A DNA stretch of 64,000 bases, taken from Prevotella sp. (GTDB taxonomy: Bacteria; Bacteroidota; Bacteroidia; Bacteroidales; Bacteroidaceae). This document shows, in pieces, positions 41,823 through 52,300 of the stretch (position 1 is the first letter of the stretch; every line of letters begins with the position of its first letter). Location: contig JAFRYZ010000064.1 of assembly GCA_017442825.1 (NCBI GenBank), positions 1 to 64,000 on the forward strand, in the 5' to 3' direction. The notes beneath the pieces were generated by a model. The model did not search any database. It had not been told where the DNA came from and worked only from the letters and a program-made list of their open reading frames with translations. The position numbers and the translations under genes are program-made.

Positions 41823-43370
41823 ATGTATTTTGACGAACTAAAACTAAACGATAATGTATTGGACGCTCTCGAAGACATGCACTTCGAGACTTGTACGCCC
41901 ATACAAGAGAATTGTATTCCACCGATCCTCGAAGGCCGAGATGTCTTAGGTATCGCACAGACAGGAACAGGAAAGACTGCAGCCTATCTGCTGCCCGTAT
42001 TGAGTATGCTCGACGACGGAGGCTATCCCGAAGATGCCTGCAACTGTCTGATTATGGCACCGACACGCGAACTGGCACAACAAATAGACCAAGCCATGCA
42101 GGGATTCAGTTACTATCTGCAAGGCGTCAGCAGTATTGCCGTTTATGGCGGCAACGACGGCAACCGCTACGACCAAGAACTGAAAAGTCTGACAATGGGT
42201 GCAGACGTTATTATTGCAACACCCGGACGTCTCATCTCACACATGAGTCTGGGCAATGTTGACTTCAGCAAAGTGTCGTTTTTCATTCTCGACGAGGCTG
42301 ACCGTATGCTCGACATGGGTTTCTCCGACGACATCTTGAAAATTGCACAAACGCTGCCACCTACCTGTCAGACCATCATGTTCTCGGCTACGATGCCCGA
42401 CAAGATAGAAGAACTGGCAAAATCACTTCTGAAGAATCCCATAGAAGTGAAGATTGCCGTCAGCAAACCCGCAGAACGAATACAACAGCAAGCCTACATC
42501 TGCTATGAGACTCAAAAACTGGGTATCATCAAAAACATCTTTCAAGCTGGTGACCTGAAACGCGTCATCATCTTTTCGGGAAAGAAAACAAAAGTGAAGC
42601 GCATCTGCGGAGCCCTCGGCCGATTGGGAATCAATAGCGGTGAGATGCATTCCGACTTGTCACAAGCAGAACGCGATGAGATGATGTACCGCTTTAAGAG
42701 CGGACAAATAGATGTGCTCGTGGCTACCGACATTTTGTCGCGAGGAATCGACATCGACGACATCACAATGGTCATCAACTATGATGTGCCCCACGATCCG
42801 GAAGACTATGTACACCGTATAGGAAGAACGGCACGAGCCGACCGTGCAGGTAGTGCCATCACTTTCGTAAGCCCCGAAGACTTTATCTTCTTCCAACAGA
42901 TAGAACGTTTCTTGGAAAAGGAGGTGGAAAAAGCTGCGATGCCCGAAGAACTGGGAGAGGCTCCAGAATACAAGATTTCCAAGAAAAGCACGTCTGCCAA
43001 AAACCGCCGACGCAAAGACCGCGACAACAATGCCCATCGTCACAAGCCTCATAATGATGGTCAAAGGGCGAAGGTCAAAGGGCAAAGGTCAAAAGCTGAT
43101 GAACTAGCATCAAAGGTCAAAGGTCAAAGGTCAAAAGCTGATAAGGCTGATAAAGCGGAAAAGGCTCAACCTGTAGCAACTCCTGCAACTGCTGCCAAGA
43201 AAAAGAAGCACCGCAAGAAGACTGTACGCCAAGCGCCCGAAAGTGCTCTACCCAGCAATTCTACCAAATATGCTGTACGAGAAGAAATGGCAGTAACAGA
43301 TAAAGGAAAAGGGAAAGGCCTGAAAGCCATCATTAAGAAACCATTAAACTGGTTGAAAAAACATTTCTGA
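41823..43370 (+). CDS. DEAD-box RNA helicase
   Basis: ATP-dependent RNA helicase of 515 residues, RhlE-like. Motifs in order: Q motif (CTPIQENCIPPI), I AQTGTGKTAAYLLP, Ia PTRELAQQI, II DEAD in ILDEADRMLDMGF, III SAT in MFSATMPDKI, then IV, V ATDILSRGIDIDDI and VI HRIGRTARADRAG. The C-terminal tail from about 390 is Lys/Arg-rich, disordered, and contains repeated VKGQRSKAD units that come from an in-frame TCAAAGG heptamer array. The tail probably gives non-specific RNA binding. The role (ribosome assembly or mRNA decay) cannot be fixed from sequence. Confidence 0.95.
   Translation: MYFDELKLNDNVLDALEDMHFETCTPIQENCIPPILEGRDVLGIAQTGTGKTAAYLLPVLSMLDDGGYPEDACNCLIMAPTRELAQQIDQAMQGFSYYLQGVSSIAVYGGNDGNRYDQELKSLTMGADVIIATPGRLISHMSLGNVDFSKVSFFILDEADRMLDMGFSDDILKIAQTLPPTCQTIMFSATMPDKIEELAKSLLKNPIEVKIAVSKPAERIQQQAYICYETQKLGIIKNIFQAGDLKRVIIFSGKKTKVKRICGALGRLGINSGEMHSDLSQAERDEMMYRFKSGQIDVLVATDILSRGIDIDDITMVINYDVPHDPEDYVHRIGRTARADRAGSAITFVSPEDFIFFQQIERFLEKEVEKAAMPEELGEAPEYKISKKSTSAKNRRRKDRDNNAHRHKPHNDGQRAKVKGQRSKADELASKVKGQRSKADKADKAEKAQPVATPATAAKKKKHRKKTVRQAPESALPSNSTKYAVREEMAVTDKGKGKGLKAIIKKPLNWLKKHF
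43061..43137 (+). repeat. In-frame TCAAAGG heptamer array in the helicase tail
   Basis: Eleven 7-base slots in phase: TCAAAGG, GCGAAGG, TCAAAGG, GCAAAGG, TCAAAAG, two divergent slots, then TCAAAGG three times and TCAAAAG. TCAAAAGCTGAT follows the run each time, so a block was duplicated. It encodes the QRAKVKGQRSKAD-type repeats. Confidence 0.92.
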
Positions 43371-43394
43371 TAATTCACAATTCAAAATTAACGA

Positions 43395-44696
43395 ATGAAG
43401 TATCGTCTGAAACATATAGCGCGTATTGCCAGTCAAGTTCCCGTCGTTGTTCTTCTGTTTCTTGGCGTTACCCAATCTCTTTTTGCCCAGCGCCACGAGA
43501 TTTTCAAGGACAACATCCGTTCGCTGCAAGTTGTTGCCGACAACAAGTGGACAAAGTTGCCCGTCATCAAGTTGCATCACGGCACCATCAGTGTATCGTT
43601 CGACGATCTGACACACGAGTACCACCGCTATATGTACAAGGTGGAGCATTGTGAAGCAGACTGGACGGTTTCCAACGACCTTTTCGAGAGCGATTATATT
43701 GACGGTTTTGCCAGCGGAAACACCATAGACGACGTACGAGAGTCTTTGCTTACCAACACCCTATACACCAACTACCAACTCACCATTCCCAACAGAGACT
43801 GCCGTCTGAAGCTCAGCGGCAACTACAAACTGACCGTCTATGACGACAATGCAGATGAAGAACCCGTACTCACCGCCTGTTTCATGGTCGTTGAGCCCAT
43901 CATGGGACTGTCGCTGAGCGTCACCACAAATACCGACATCGACATCAACAACAGCCACCAGCAGGTGGGAATGGAAATCAACTACAACGGCATCAGCGTT
44001 CCCCGTCCACAAGAACAAATCAAAACCGTAGTCCTGCAAAACCGCCGATGGGACAATGCACGGTGGAACACACCCGCACAATATGTCATGCCAGACGGAC
44101 TTCGATGGAACCATAACCGCGACCTTATCTTCGATGCCGGCAACGAATACCATAAATTCGAAATCCTCAGCACGAAGGTAGCCTCCATGGGCATCGACAG
44201 TCTCAGCTGGGACGGACAACAGTTCCATGCCTTCCCCTTCATCAACGAGCCACGTCCCAACTACATTTACGACGAAGATGCCAACGGAGCTTTCTTGTTG
44301 CGCAATTCCGACAACACCGAAGCACGCTACACCAGCGACTACATGATGGTTCATTTCCGACTGAAGACGACACCTTCTTCCGACACCGCCCCTTCAGCCA
44401 ACAATCAACAGTCGTCCATCTACGTCAACGGCGACTGGACCTACGACAGTTTCCTGCCGAAATACCGCATGACCTATAACCCAGAGCGAAAGCAATACGA
44501 AACTGCCGTCCCCCTGAAACTCGGCTACTATTCCTATCAGTACCTCCTAGTTGCCAACGACGGTACTGTAGCCCCCCTGCCCTCAGAAGGCAACTACTAT
44601 CAAACCGAAAACACCTATCAGGCACTCATCTACTACCGCCAGCAAGGAGGACGCACTGACCAGCTCGTTGCTTGCCAAGATGTCGCAACACGCTGA
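43395..44696 (+). CDS. Type IX secretion system plug protein (DUF5103)
   Basis: Predicted secreted or outer-membrane-associated protein of 433 residues. A Sec signal peptide is visible (about 1-32, VVVLLFLGVTQSLFAQ). The rest matches the DUF5103/T9SS plug protein family. Blocks include FKDNIRSLQVVADNKW, LTHEYHRYMYKVEHCEADW, YTNYQLTIPNRDC, YNGISVPRPQEQIKTVVLQNRRWDN, and the C-terminal GDWTYDSFLPKYRMTYN and GYYSYQYLLV. In the T9SS this protein closes the periplasmic side of the SprA translocon. It supports a T9SS in the organism, consistent with the C-terminal tail of the C10 protease at 49.3 kb. Only a short heptamer array divides it from the helicase gene. Confidence 0.88.
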   Translation: MKYRLKHIARIASQVPVVVLLFLGVTQSLFAQRHEIFKDNIRSLQVVADNKWTKLPVIKLHHGTISVSFDDLTHEYHRYMYKVEHCEADWTVSNDLFESDYIDGFASGNTIDDVRESLLTNTLYTNYQLTIPNRDCRLKLSGNYKLTVYDDNADEEPVLTACFMVVEPIMGLSLSVTTNTDIDINNSHQQVGMEINYNGISVPRPQEQIKTVVLQNRRWDNARWNTPAQYVMPDGLRWNHNRDLIFDAGNEYHKFEILSTKVASMGIDSLSWDGQQFHAFPFINEPRPNYIYDEDANGAFLLRNSDNTEARYTSDYMMVHFRLKTTPSSDTAPSANNQQSSIYVNGDWTYDSFLPKYRMTYNPERKQYETAVPLKLGYYSYQYLLVANDGTVAPLPSEGNYYQTENTYQALIYYRQQGGRTDQLVACQDVATR

Positions 44697-44856
44697 CGTT
44701 TTGTCAGCATTCTATTATTTTTTCAATTGATAATCGTCAATTGTCAATAATCAATTCTTTCAGGCATACTCTTTGTGCTTTGCTTCATGAATGAAGTCTA
44801 TATATCATTCAACATCACGGCAAACAATAATAATAAATAATAAGGAGGAAAGCACA

Positions 44857-47373
44857 ATGACATTCGACAAATTTACCATCAAAGCGCAAGAAACTGTCCA
44901 AGGGGCTGTAAATAAGGCGCAAATCAACGGTCAGCAGACCATAGAACCTATTCACCTGCTGGCTGGGATCATGGAAAAGGCTAAAGACGTTACCACCTTT
45001 CTCTTCCAAAAGTTGGGAGTGAACATGCAACAGGTGGCAACATTGGCAAACAGCGAAATGATGCATCTGCCCAAAGTGCAGGGAGGTGAACCCTACTTCT
45101 CGCCCGACAGCAACAAAGTGCTGCTCAAGGCGCAAGAGATTTCTGGTCGGATGGGCGACGAGTTTGTATCGGTCGAACCGATATTACTGGCATTGCTCAG
45201 CGTCAACTCTTCAGCAAGTCGCATTTTGAAAGACGCTGGGGTGACGGAGAAAGAACTGCTAAAAGCAATCGACGAACTGCGTCAGGGTCAGAAGGTACAA
45301 AGCCAAAGTGCCGACGACAACTACCAGTCGTTGGCAAAATATGCCAAAAACCTTGTAGAAGATGCCCGAAAGGGCAAACTCGACCCCGTCATCGGGCGCG
45401 ACGATGAGATTCGGCGCGTTCTGCAGATTCTGAGTCGACGTACCAAAAACAACCCTATATTAATAGGTGAACCAGGAACGGGAAAGACTGCCATCGTAGA
45501 AGGATTGGCACAACGCATCGTCCGCGGCGACGTTCCTGAAAACCTGAAAGACAAGCAACTCTTCTCGCTCGATATGGGTGCACTGCTTGCCGGAGCTAAG
45601 TACAAGGGCGAGTTCGAAGAACGTTTAAAGAGCGTCATCAAAGTGGTGACGCAGAGCAACGGCAACATCATCCTCTTCATCGATGAGATTCACACACTGG
45701 TAGGTGCCGGTGGCGGCGAAGGCGCTATGGATGCCGCAAACATTCTGAAACCCGCCTTGGCTCGTGGAGAATTACGCGCCATAGGAGCCACCACACTCAA
45801 CGAATATCAAAAGTATTTCGAGAAGGACAAGGCGCTGGAACGCCGATTCCAGACCGTGATGGTTGACGAGCCCGACGAATTGAGTGCCATCAGCATTCTG
45901 CGTGGACTGAAAGAACGTTACGAAAACCACCACAAGGTGCGCATACAAGACGATGCCTGCATCGCAGCCGTACAACTGTCAGAACGATATATCTCAGAAC
46001 GTTTCCTGCCCGACAAGGCCATCGACCTGATGGACGAAGCGGCTGCGAAGTTGCGTATGGAGCGCGACAGCGTGCCTGAAGAATTAGACGAGATTATGCG
46101 CCGGCTGGCACAACTCGAAATAGAACGAGAAGCCATCAAACGCGAGAACGACACCGCCAAGATTGCCCAATTAGACAAGGAAATAGCAGAACTGAAAGAC
46201 CAGGAACACACCTTCCGCGCCAAATGGGAAGGCGAACGCGAGCTGGTAAACAAGATTCAGCAGAATAAACAACAGATGGAACAGCTGAAGTTCGAGGCTG
46301 AACGCGCCGAACGTGAAGGCAACTACCAACGCGTGGCTGAAATTCGCTACGGCAAATTGCAGGCATTGGAACAAGAGATTTCCACACTTTCAAAAACCCT
46401 CTCTGAAGGTAGGGGATGCACTGGCGATTCCCTGGTGCGCGAAGAAGTAACAGCCGACGACATAGCCGAAGTCGTTAGCCGCTGGACGGGCATTCCCGTC
46501 AACAGGATGATGCAGAGCGAGCGAGAAAAGCTGTTACATCTCGAGGAAGAACTCCATCACCGTGTCATCGGTCAAGACCAAGCCATCACAGCTGTCAGCG
46601 ATGCCGTGCGCCGAAGCCGTGCTGGTCTTCAAGACCCCAAGCGCCCCATCGCCTCGTTTATTTTCCTCGGCACGACGGGTGTCGGAAAGACAGAGTTGGC
46701 AAAAGCCCTTGCAGAATATCTCTTCAACGACGAAACAATGATGACACGTATCGACATGAGCGAATACCAGGAGAAGCACACCGTAAGTCGTCTCGTCGGT
46801 GCACCTCCGGGATATGTCGGCTACGACGAAGGCGGTCAGCTTACCGAAGCCGTCAGAAGGAAACCCTATAGCGTTCTGCTGTTCGACGAGATTGAGAAAG
46901 CCCACCCCGATGTGTTCAACATCCTATTGCAAGTACTCGACGACGGACGGTTGACTGACAACAAGGGACGAACGGCAAACTTCAAGAACACTATCGTCAT
47001 CATGACGAGCAATGCCACTCGCGAACAATTGCGCATGACCATGCGTCCGGAGTTTTTGAACCGTATCGATGAAATCATCACCTTCGATCAACTCACGAAG
47101 GAGCAGATAGCCGACGTGGTACGCTTGCAACTCGACAAGGTTCGTCAGATGCTGGAGCCCCAAGGATTCACTCTTGAAGTTACACCTCACGCAGTTGATT
47201 ATCTTGCAGAAGAGGGTTATGATCCAGAATTTGGCGCACGTCCCGTAAAACGAGCCATACAGCGCCTCGTACTGAACGACCTGTCAAAACAAATCCTTGC
47301 CGAAAAAGTCAGCAAGGAAAAGCCCATCATAATCGATTCTTTTGGCGACGGACTAGTGTTCAGAAACGATTGA
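44857..47373 (+). CDS. clpB: Chaperone ClpB (AAA+ disaggregase)
   Basis: Hexameric disaggregase working with DnaK. 838 residues from [11 protein letters not shown] at 44857. This start is supported by a strong Shine-Dalgarno AAGGAGG at 44842-44848, uncommon in Bacteroidetes genes and better than the ATG at 44791. N-terminal Clp_N domain (about 1-140), first AAA+ with Walker [10 protein letters not shown] (about 204), a coiled-coil middle domain (about 400-530, rich in Glu/Arg), second AAA+ with [19 protein letters not shown] (about 605) and the Clp D2-small domain. No heat-shock CIRCE element was seen; a TACTCTTTG in the leader is an imperfect -7. Confidence 0.97.
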   Translation: MTFDKFTIKAQETVQGAVNKAQINGQQTIEPIHLLAGIMEKAKDVTTFLFQKLGVNMQQVATLANSEMMHLPKVQGGEPYFSPDSNKVLLKAQEISGRMGDEFVSVEPILLALLSVNSSASRILKDAGVTEKELLKAIDELRQGQKVQSQSADDNYQSLAKYAKNLVEDARKGKLDPVIGRDDEIRRVLQILSRRTKNNPILIGEPGTGKTAIVEGLAQRIVRGDVPENLKDKQLFSLDMGALLAGAKYKGEFEERLKSVIKVVTQSNGNIILFIDEIHTLVGAGGGEGAMDAANILKPALARGELRAIGATTLNEYQKYFEKDKALERRFQTVMVDEPDELSAISILRGLKERYENHHKVRIQDDACIAAVQLSERYISERFLPDKAIDLMDEAAAKLRMERDSVPEELDEIMRRLAQLEIEREAIKRENDTAKIAQLDKEIAELKDQEHTFRAKWEGERELVNKIQQNKQQMEQLKFEAERAEREGNYQRVAEIRYGKLQALEQEISTLSKTLSEGRGCTGDSLVREEVTADDIAEVVSRWTGIPVNRMMQSEREKLLHLEEELHHRVIGQDQAITAVSDAVRRSRAGLQDPKRPIASFIFLGTTGVGKTELAKALAEYLFNDETMMTRIDMSEYQEKHTVSRLVGAPPGYVGYDEGGQLTEAVRRKPYSVLLFDEIEKAHPDVFNILLQVLDDGRLTDNKGRTANFKNTIVIMTSNATREQLRMTMRPEFLNRIDEIITFDQLTKEQIADVVRLQLDKVRQMLEPQGFTLEVTPHAVDYLAEEGYDPEFGARPVKRAIQRLVLNDLSKQILAEKVSKEKPIIIDSFGDGLVFRND

Positions 47374-47387
47374 GAGTCTAAAGTCTA

Positions 47388-47440
47388 ATCGCGAAGCGCT
47401 TTTACCAAGCGAAGCGACTAAAAGAAAGGTCTAAGGTCTC
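47388..47440. repeat. Hairpin element (inverted copy) with AAGGTCT heptamers
   Basis: CTTTTA (47399-47404) pairs with TAAAAG (47419-47424). The 14-base loop is the exact complement of the loop at 41743-41756. It is flanked by AAGTCTA and AAGGTCT heptamers. It lies between convergent clpB and the amidase and may help terminate both. Confidence 0.85.
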
Positions 47441-47444
47441 TCCA

Positions 47445-48080
47445 TTAGTGGATATGTGAACTTCTCAGCGCTTCGCGCAAAGCATCCATCACGCGCTGGT
47501 ATTCAGTCTGAGTGATGTCAACCTTACCATAGCAACGCTTATGAGGATAACGCTCCTTGTAAGCGTTGCGTACCATTTCATGGGTAACGATGTTCCGCAC
47601 GGGAATGTTATATTTGGCTATCAGCGGTAAGAGCCATTCCACAGCACTGTCAATCTGGTCTTGCGTCAAAGGTTCTTCAAGAGTATTGCCCTGAAACTCA
47701 ATTCCTACGGTAAAGTTGTTGCATCCCTCTCTCCCGTCTAATACGGAATAACCAGCATGATAAGTGACCGTCTCAGGTGAACACATGATGTAACGTGTAC
47801 CATCGGTGTCAATCATCACGTGGGTACCTACCTTTCGCTTCGATGAGGTCAACACTTCCAACGAACGCTGAGCAGTAGGTTCTGCCGTATGGTGCAGTAT
47901 AACTCCCTGCACATCGTTCACTTTCTCACGGTCATAGTTGGGTGTAGGATAATCCACTTCCCTATATCCCGTCTTGCGTTGCTGAGTATTAAAATATTGA
48001 TTGGTATAGAGAACAAAACCTCCTGCAAGGAGGGACAGCGACAATAGACATGCCGAGAATATTAATCCGATTTTTTTCAT
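47445..48080 (-). CDS. N-acetylmuramoyl-L-alanine amidase (Amidase_2 family)
   Basis: Predicted zinc amidase of about 211 residues. Start at 48080 (MKKIGLIFSACLLSLSLLAG), with an N-terminal hydrophobic signal-anchor. The PGRP-like domain holds the first zinc histidine in VILHHTAEPTAQRSLEV, then HVMIDTDGTRYIMCSPETVTYHAG, VGIEFQGNTLEEPLTQDQID, and the second histidine in IVTHEMVRNAYKERYPHK; these match Amidase_2 enzymes. No cleavable lipobox is present. It is unrelated in fold to the amidase at 27.7 kb. A -7 element TACCTTTG (complement of 48102-48109) lies 21 bases upstream. Confidence 0.9.
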   Translation of the reverse strand: MKKIGLIFSACLLSLSLLAGGFVLYTNQYFNTQQRKTGYREVDYPTPNYDREKVNDVQGVILHHTAEPTAQRSLEVLTSSKRKVGTHVMIDTDGTRYIMCSPETVTYHAGYSVLDGREGCNNFTVGIEFQGNTLEEPLTQDQIDSAVEWLLPLIAKYNIPVRNIVTHEMVRNAYKERYPHKRCYGKVDITQTEYQRVMDALREALRSSHIH

Positions 48081-48163
48081 GTTACATTCGTTTAGGACTG
48101 GCAAAGGTACAATAAAAAATGTAAAAATAAGGAGAAAGCTAAAAATATTCGTATCTTTGAAGC

Positions 48164-49018
48164 ATGATTGAAGAGATTACAAGTCTATCTCATCCGGGAG
48201 TGGAGGTTTTCAGTACGCTTACTGAAGCTCAGTTGCGCAATAAGATAGAATCGGAAAAAGGCATATTCATAGCTGAGAGTCCAAAGGTCATCCACGTTGC
48301 CCTTGACGCTGGTTTAGAGCCATTAGCACTGTTGTGCGAAAGAAAGCATATCAATGGAGATGCCTCCAGTATAATCGGTCGCTGCGAAAAAGTTTATCAA
48401 CCCACACCAGATCATCCAACCCTACCCGTCTATACCGGCGAACGTGACTTGCTGGCTCAACTGACCGGCTATACCCTTACTCGAGGAGTGCTCTGTGCCA
48501 TGCGCCGTCCTCGCGAGTTGTCCGTAGAAGAAGTATGCCTGAATGCCCGACGAGTGGTTGTCATCGACGGTGTCGTCGATACTACGAATATCGGAGCTAT
48601 CTTCCGTTCAGCAGCAGCATTGGGTATAGATGGAGTATTGCTTACTCCCAACAGTTGCGACCCTTTTAATCGACGAGCCGTTCGGGTATCCATGGGATCG
48701 GTATTCCTTGTTCCGTGGACGTGGTTAAGAGATGAGAGTCGAGAAATAAAAGATGATGGTTTTTCCTTGTTGAAGCAATTAGGTTTCCGAACGGTAGCGA
48801 TGGCACTCAGCAACGATTCCATTTCTCTCTCCGACCCGATATTGAAACAAGAACAACGTCTTGCCATCGTCATGGGTACAGAGGGAGATGGTCTTCCTGA
48901 AGATGTCATTAGAAGTTGCGACTATATTGTTCGTATCCCGATGGCTCACGGTGTTGATTCGCTGAATGTTGCAGCTGCATCTGCCGTTGCCTTTTGGGAG
49001 TTAAGAAAAGAAGCGTGA
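48164..49018 (+). CDS. TrmH/SpoU family RNA 2'-O-methyltransferase, copy 1
   Basis: SPOUT-fold methyltransferase of 284 residues that methylates a ribose in tRNA or rRNA; the target base is unknown. An N-terminal substrate-binding domain (about 1-115, LRNKIESEKGIFIAESPKVIHVA) precedes the catalytic domain with motif 1 VVDTTNIGAIFRSAAALGID, motif 2 IVMGTEGDGLP and motif 3 RIPMAHGVDSLNVAAASA, which forms the AdoMet-binding knot. A second SpoU paralogue is at 52690. TATCTTTG at 48152-48159 ends only four bases before the ATG, which would give a leaderless message, though no -33 match was found. Confidence 0.92.
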   Translation: MIEEITSLSHPGVEVFSTLTEAQLRNKIESEKGIFIAESPKVIHVALDAGLEPLALLCERKHINGDASSIIGRCEKVYQPTPDHPTLPVYTGERDLLAQLTGYTLTRGVLCAMRRPRELSVEEVCLNARRVVVIDGVVDTTNIGAIFRSAAALGIDGVLLTPNSCDPFNRRAVRVSMGSVFLVPWTWLRDESREIKDDGFSLLKQLGFRTVAMALSNDSISLSDPILKQEQRLAIVMGTEGDGLPEDVIRSCDYIVRIPMAHGVDSLNVAAASAVAFWELRKEA

Positions 49019-49077
49019 AGAATACCTTCACGCTTCTACTATTATCAGTTTGTTTTTTACGCCACAATCCAAGTTTG

Positions 49078-49269
49078 TCATTCTTCGTCCCATACACTAT
49101 GTCTGCTGACGAAGTCCGGTATCTGCTCATCAAGTTCTTCATCGTAAAACGACTGTTGGTGTGCCCCATTGAACGTAGGGTCAGAAACTACTGCCGGCAA
49201 TCCCATAAAATTTCCTTCTGCTCTATAGTCCAGCATTTTCAAGAGAGGTCGTATATATGTTTTTTTCAT
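49078..49269 (-). CDS. 63-residue protein next to the C10 protease
   Basis: Small acidic protein on the same strand as the C10 protease, starting 33 bases after its stop codon. The N-terminus MKKTYIRPLLKMLDYRAEG resembles short Bacteroidales peptides that begin with a conserved MKK-x-Y-I-x-P leader; the rest is acidic with EELDEQIPDF. No signal peptide or known domain. In streptococci and Bacteroides fragilis, C10 protease genes can lie next to inhibitor genes; an inhibitor, a substrate or a processed peptide are all possible here, and none is shown by sequence. Confidence 0.6.
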   Translation of the reverse strand: MKKTYIRPLLKMLDYRAEGNFMGLPAVVSDPTFNGAHQQSFYDEELDEQIPDFVSRHSVWDEE

Positions 49270-49301
49270 GATTGATTCTCCTTGTTCTTTTCATTAAACG
49301 T

Positions 49302-52300
49302 TTATTTTACGACTACTTTTTTACCATTGGCAATAACAATGCCTTTATAGCCTCTGCCAACTCGCTGTCCGCTGAGGTTATAAATCGGAACTTCGACATT
49401 CCCTTGCGAATGTGTTATTGACAAATCCAATTGGTTTATTGATGTAGCTACACCTTGTTCGTTTATAAACGCGATACTCAAACGCGATGGAGTGTCGCCA
49501 GACGCTTTCTTGATAAAATAGCATTGGAAGGGGTTCACAGTTGCATCGCCATGGTTGAAAGTTTTTCCTGTAGCATCCAGAGTATAACAGTTGGAAACAG
49601 GAGTGATGACGGTGGTACCTTCAAAGTTTGCACCACTCGTTGTAACCCGCATCATAGCATCGTTTCTGATGAGCGCATTCTGTCCTATGAACTCAATGGT
49701 TTTGCCAACAAGATTATATTCTTCGCCCCATTTGTTTGACGGGAAGCTAACAATATAAGGTTCGTAGGCTTCCATGGTGTCGGTATATCCAAAAAGTATG
49801 GTATTGTCATCGCCCAAACCAGCAAATCGTCTCACCCAGAACTGCTTGTCAGTATCAACAGCACTGTGGAACCAGTCTATAGTCTCGTTGTTACAATGGG
49901 TAAACTGTACGGCGAAGGGCAATACCATGGTCTGCCATCCACCACTGCCCGTAGAGCCTATGGTGGGTATCAGCTGGTAAGAGATTTCTTCTGCGGTGAA
50001 GGATTTGGGTGCGATGAAGTCGTAGCCCGATTTCAACGAAATCTTTTCCGCGATGCTGCCTTTTACAACATTGCAATTCTCCAGTCCGACGGGAGGTGTC
50101 TCGTCGGCTCCAATATAATATAAGGTATTGGGGTTGCTGTTGGGAGTGATGGTCGAAATGGTTGATGCGACACCTGCAATATCAACAGCCACGGCATCGT
50201 AGGGAATCGTCACGGTGGGGGTGGCTGCAACAGCCGTTGGCTGACCGTCGGCAGTGAAGACCTCCACTCCAGGCACAAGGACGTAGGAATTCCATTGCGG
50301 CAGGAATTTAATAGTGGTATCGTCCAGATAGCTGATATGGAGGGCATAGGCAGTTTTGTCCAGACGTTGGAAGTTGAAGTGAATGGCGACGCTGCCGCCT
50401 GCGGCAATGGTGGGAGTGAAGGTTTGGCGGTCGTACTCCACGAAGAAATTGTTACTGTCCTTCTTATATAGAGAGACGAGAATGTTGGAATCAAAAGTAT
50501 CGGTACCGTTGTTTTTTAATACCGCCTCACCCTTGATATACGAACCGTAAAGCGTTCCGCCCAAGGTGGCATCGGCAGTGCCATTGGCAAAGGTTATGTT
50601 TTCCAATGTCAAAGGTTGAGAGTCGAGAGTTGAGGGTGGAACGTATAAGGTTGTGGTTCCGATGATGTCTGTTCCAGCCTCGTCGGTGGCTACCCATAGA
50701 TTGTAGGTGGCAGAGGCATCGGGTGTAAACCAAAAAGAAACGTTGGATTCTTCACCTTCGGCAAGGGCTGCACCCGTATGATTGGCATTCGTTCCCATTT
50801 CAGTCGTGGTACTAGCAAACAGATATAGTTTGCCGTTAAACTCATCGCCAAGGTTGCGAATCGCGGCATCTATTTGCACGGGAATACCCGACATAGGCGG
50901 GTTGGGTATGTTGAATCCCGTCACCGTCAGCGACTGAACAGGCAGGGGCGTCAAGGTTACATTCGTACCGTCGTAAACCACCGCTACATATTCATTAGGG
51001 TTATGCAGGCTCTCTCTCCACTCTGTACTTACGCTCTCTTTCACTACGGCAACCAACCGATAGCATCCGGCGGGCAATGCAGAAAAGGAGGAAGGGGAAA
51101 GAGGGAAACTGACATCGTAGAAACCAGTGCCGGCGGGGAGCGTACTGGCTGAATAGCCCCAATGCTTCACAAGCGTTACCACGCCTCCTGTTCCAACAAT
51201 ACCCACACCACATTCTACTACCTTGTCGGCATCGGTAGTGTTAACGAAATCGAACACTACAGTCGATTCTTGACAACTTTTCAGCGTAGCGGAAAGAGCG
51301 GCTTCGGCTTCTGGGGTATAGTCACCACTGAGGTCGGCATGAATAATAGCATTTTGATCCATGGCATAGCCATCTTTAGAAGAAGACGAGCCAATGCCAC
51401 TGGTACTATTTGGATTGGCTACCTGCAGAAGGAAGTAGCCGTTATTGGTTCCGCCCCATCCCCAATTGATATGGAAAAGGTCTTCACCGTCGTAGCCATC
51501 GATAACAAAAGCATGTCCTCCTCCCGAAGACTGTCCACCATAGACAACAGGTCGGTTACTGATGAGCTCTTGATAAATCAGTTCCTTCCATGATGCAATC
51601 GTATAATTTTGACGATCCACACAGGTTGTTTTTGGGTTGAAGAGGAAATATGTCTTAAAGGCATGCGGAACGGCAGAAAGCTTAGCCGACGATCCCCCGT
51701 TCAGCTGGTTGCGATAATCCATCTGCACAGCTGCACCACAATATGCCATCAGGTTGGCAACAGCAGTAGCATCGTCGGCAGCAGAATAACTGTCTTTCAT
51801 ATTTCCCCAATCAAGACTCGACTCGCTGGCAACAATTTCGTCAACATGAATCTTACCATATCCTCCCCAGTCGGTATTACAGTCGTATGCAGGAATGTCG
51901 GCTTGCAATTTATCTATGCCATTGTCTGCCATAGATACACGATAATGATAGACCACCTGTGCCATTGCCGTTGCCACACAACCCGTCACACATCGGTCGC
52001 CATTGAAAAATTCGGGACATGCATTATTGTAGGGTGAGTCTTGATTCCATTGTGATGTCAACATGGGTGGGATAGCGTGTTTTACATATTCGCTTATTAC
52101 AGGTTCACTTGCCGTCGAAGCTGTTGATGACTGACGGGCAGACATCGCCTCCATCTGATCGGCATATCCTTGCAGCCAGGCTTTCATATTGTCTGGGATG
52201 TTTTCCGCATCGAAATGACCATTGTCGGAATAGCCCAGCACAGGAATGGTAGAGTCATCGCCGGAAACAATAACATAGCCGCCGTTTTTTTCAGCATTAA

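Noticed and set aside
44842-44857. CIRCE or other heat-shock operator upstream of clpB
   Set aside because: No TTAGCACTC-type inverted repeat was found; only a strong ribosome-binding site stands out.
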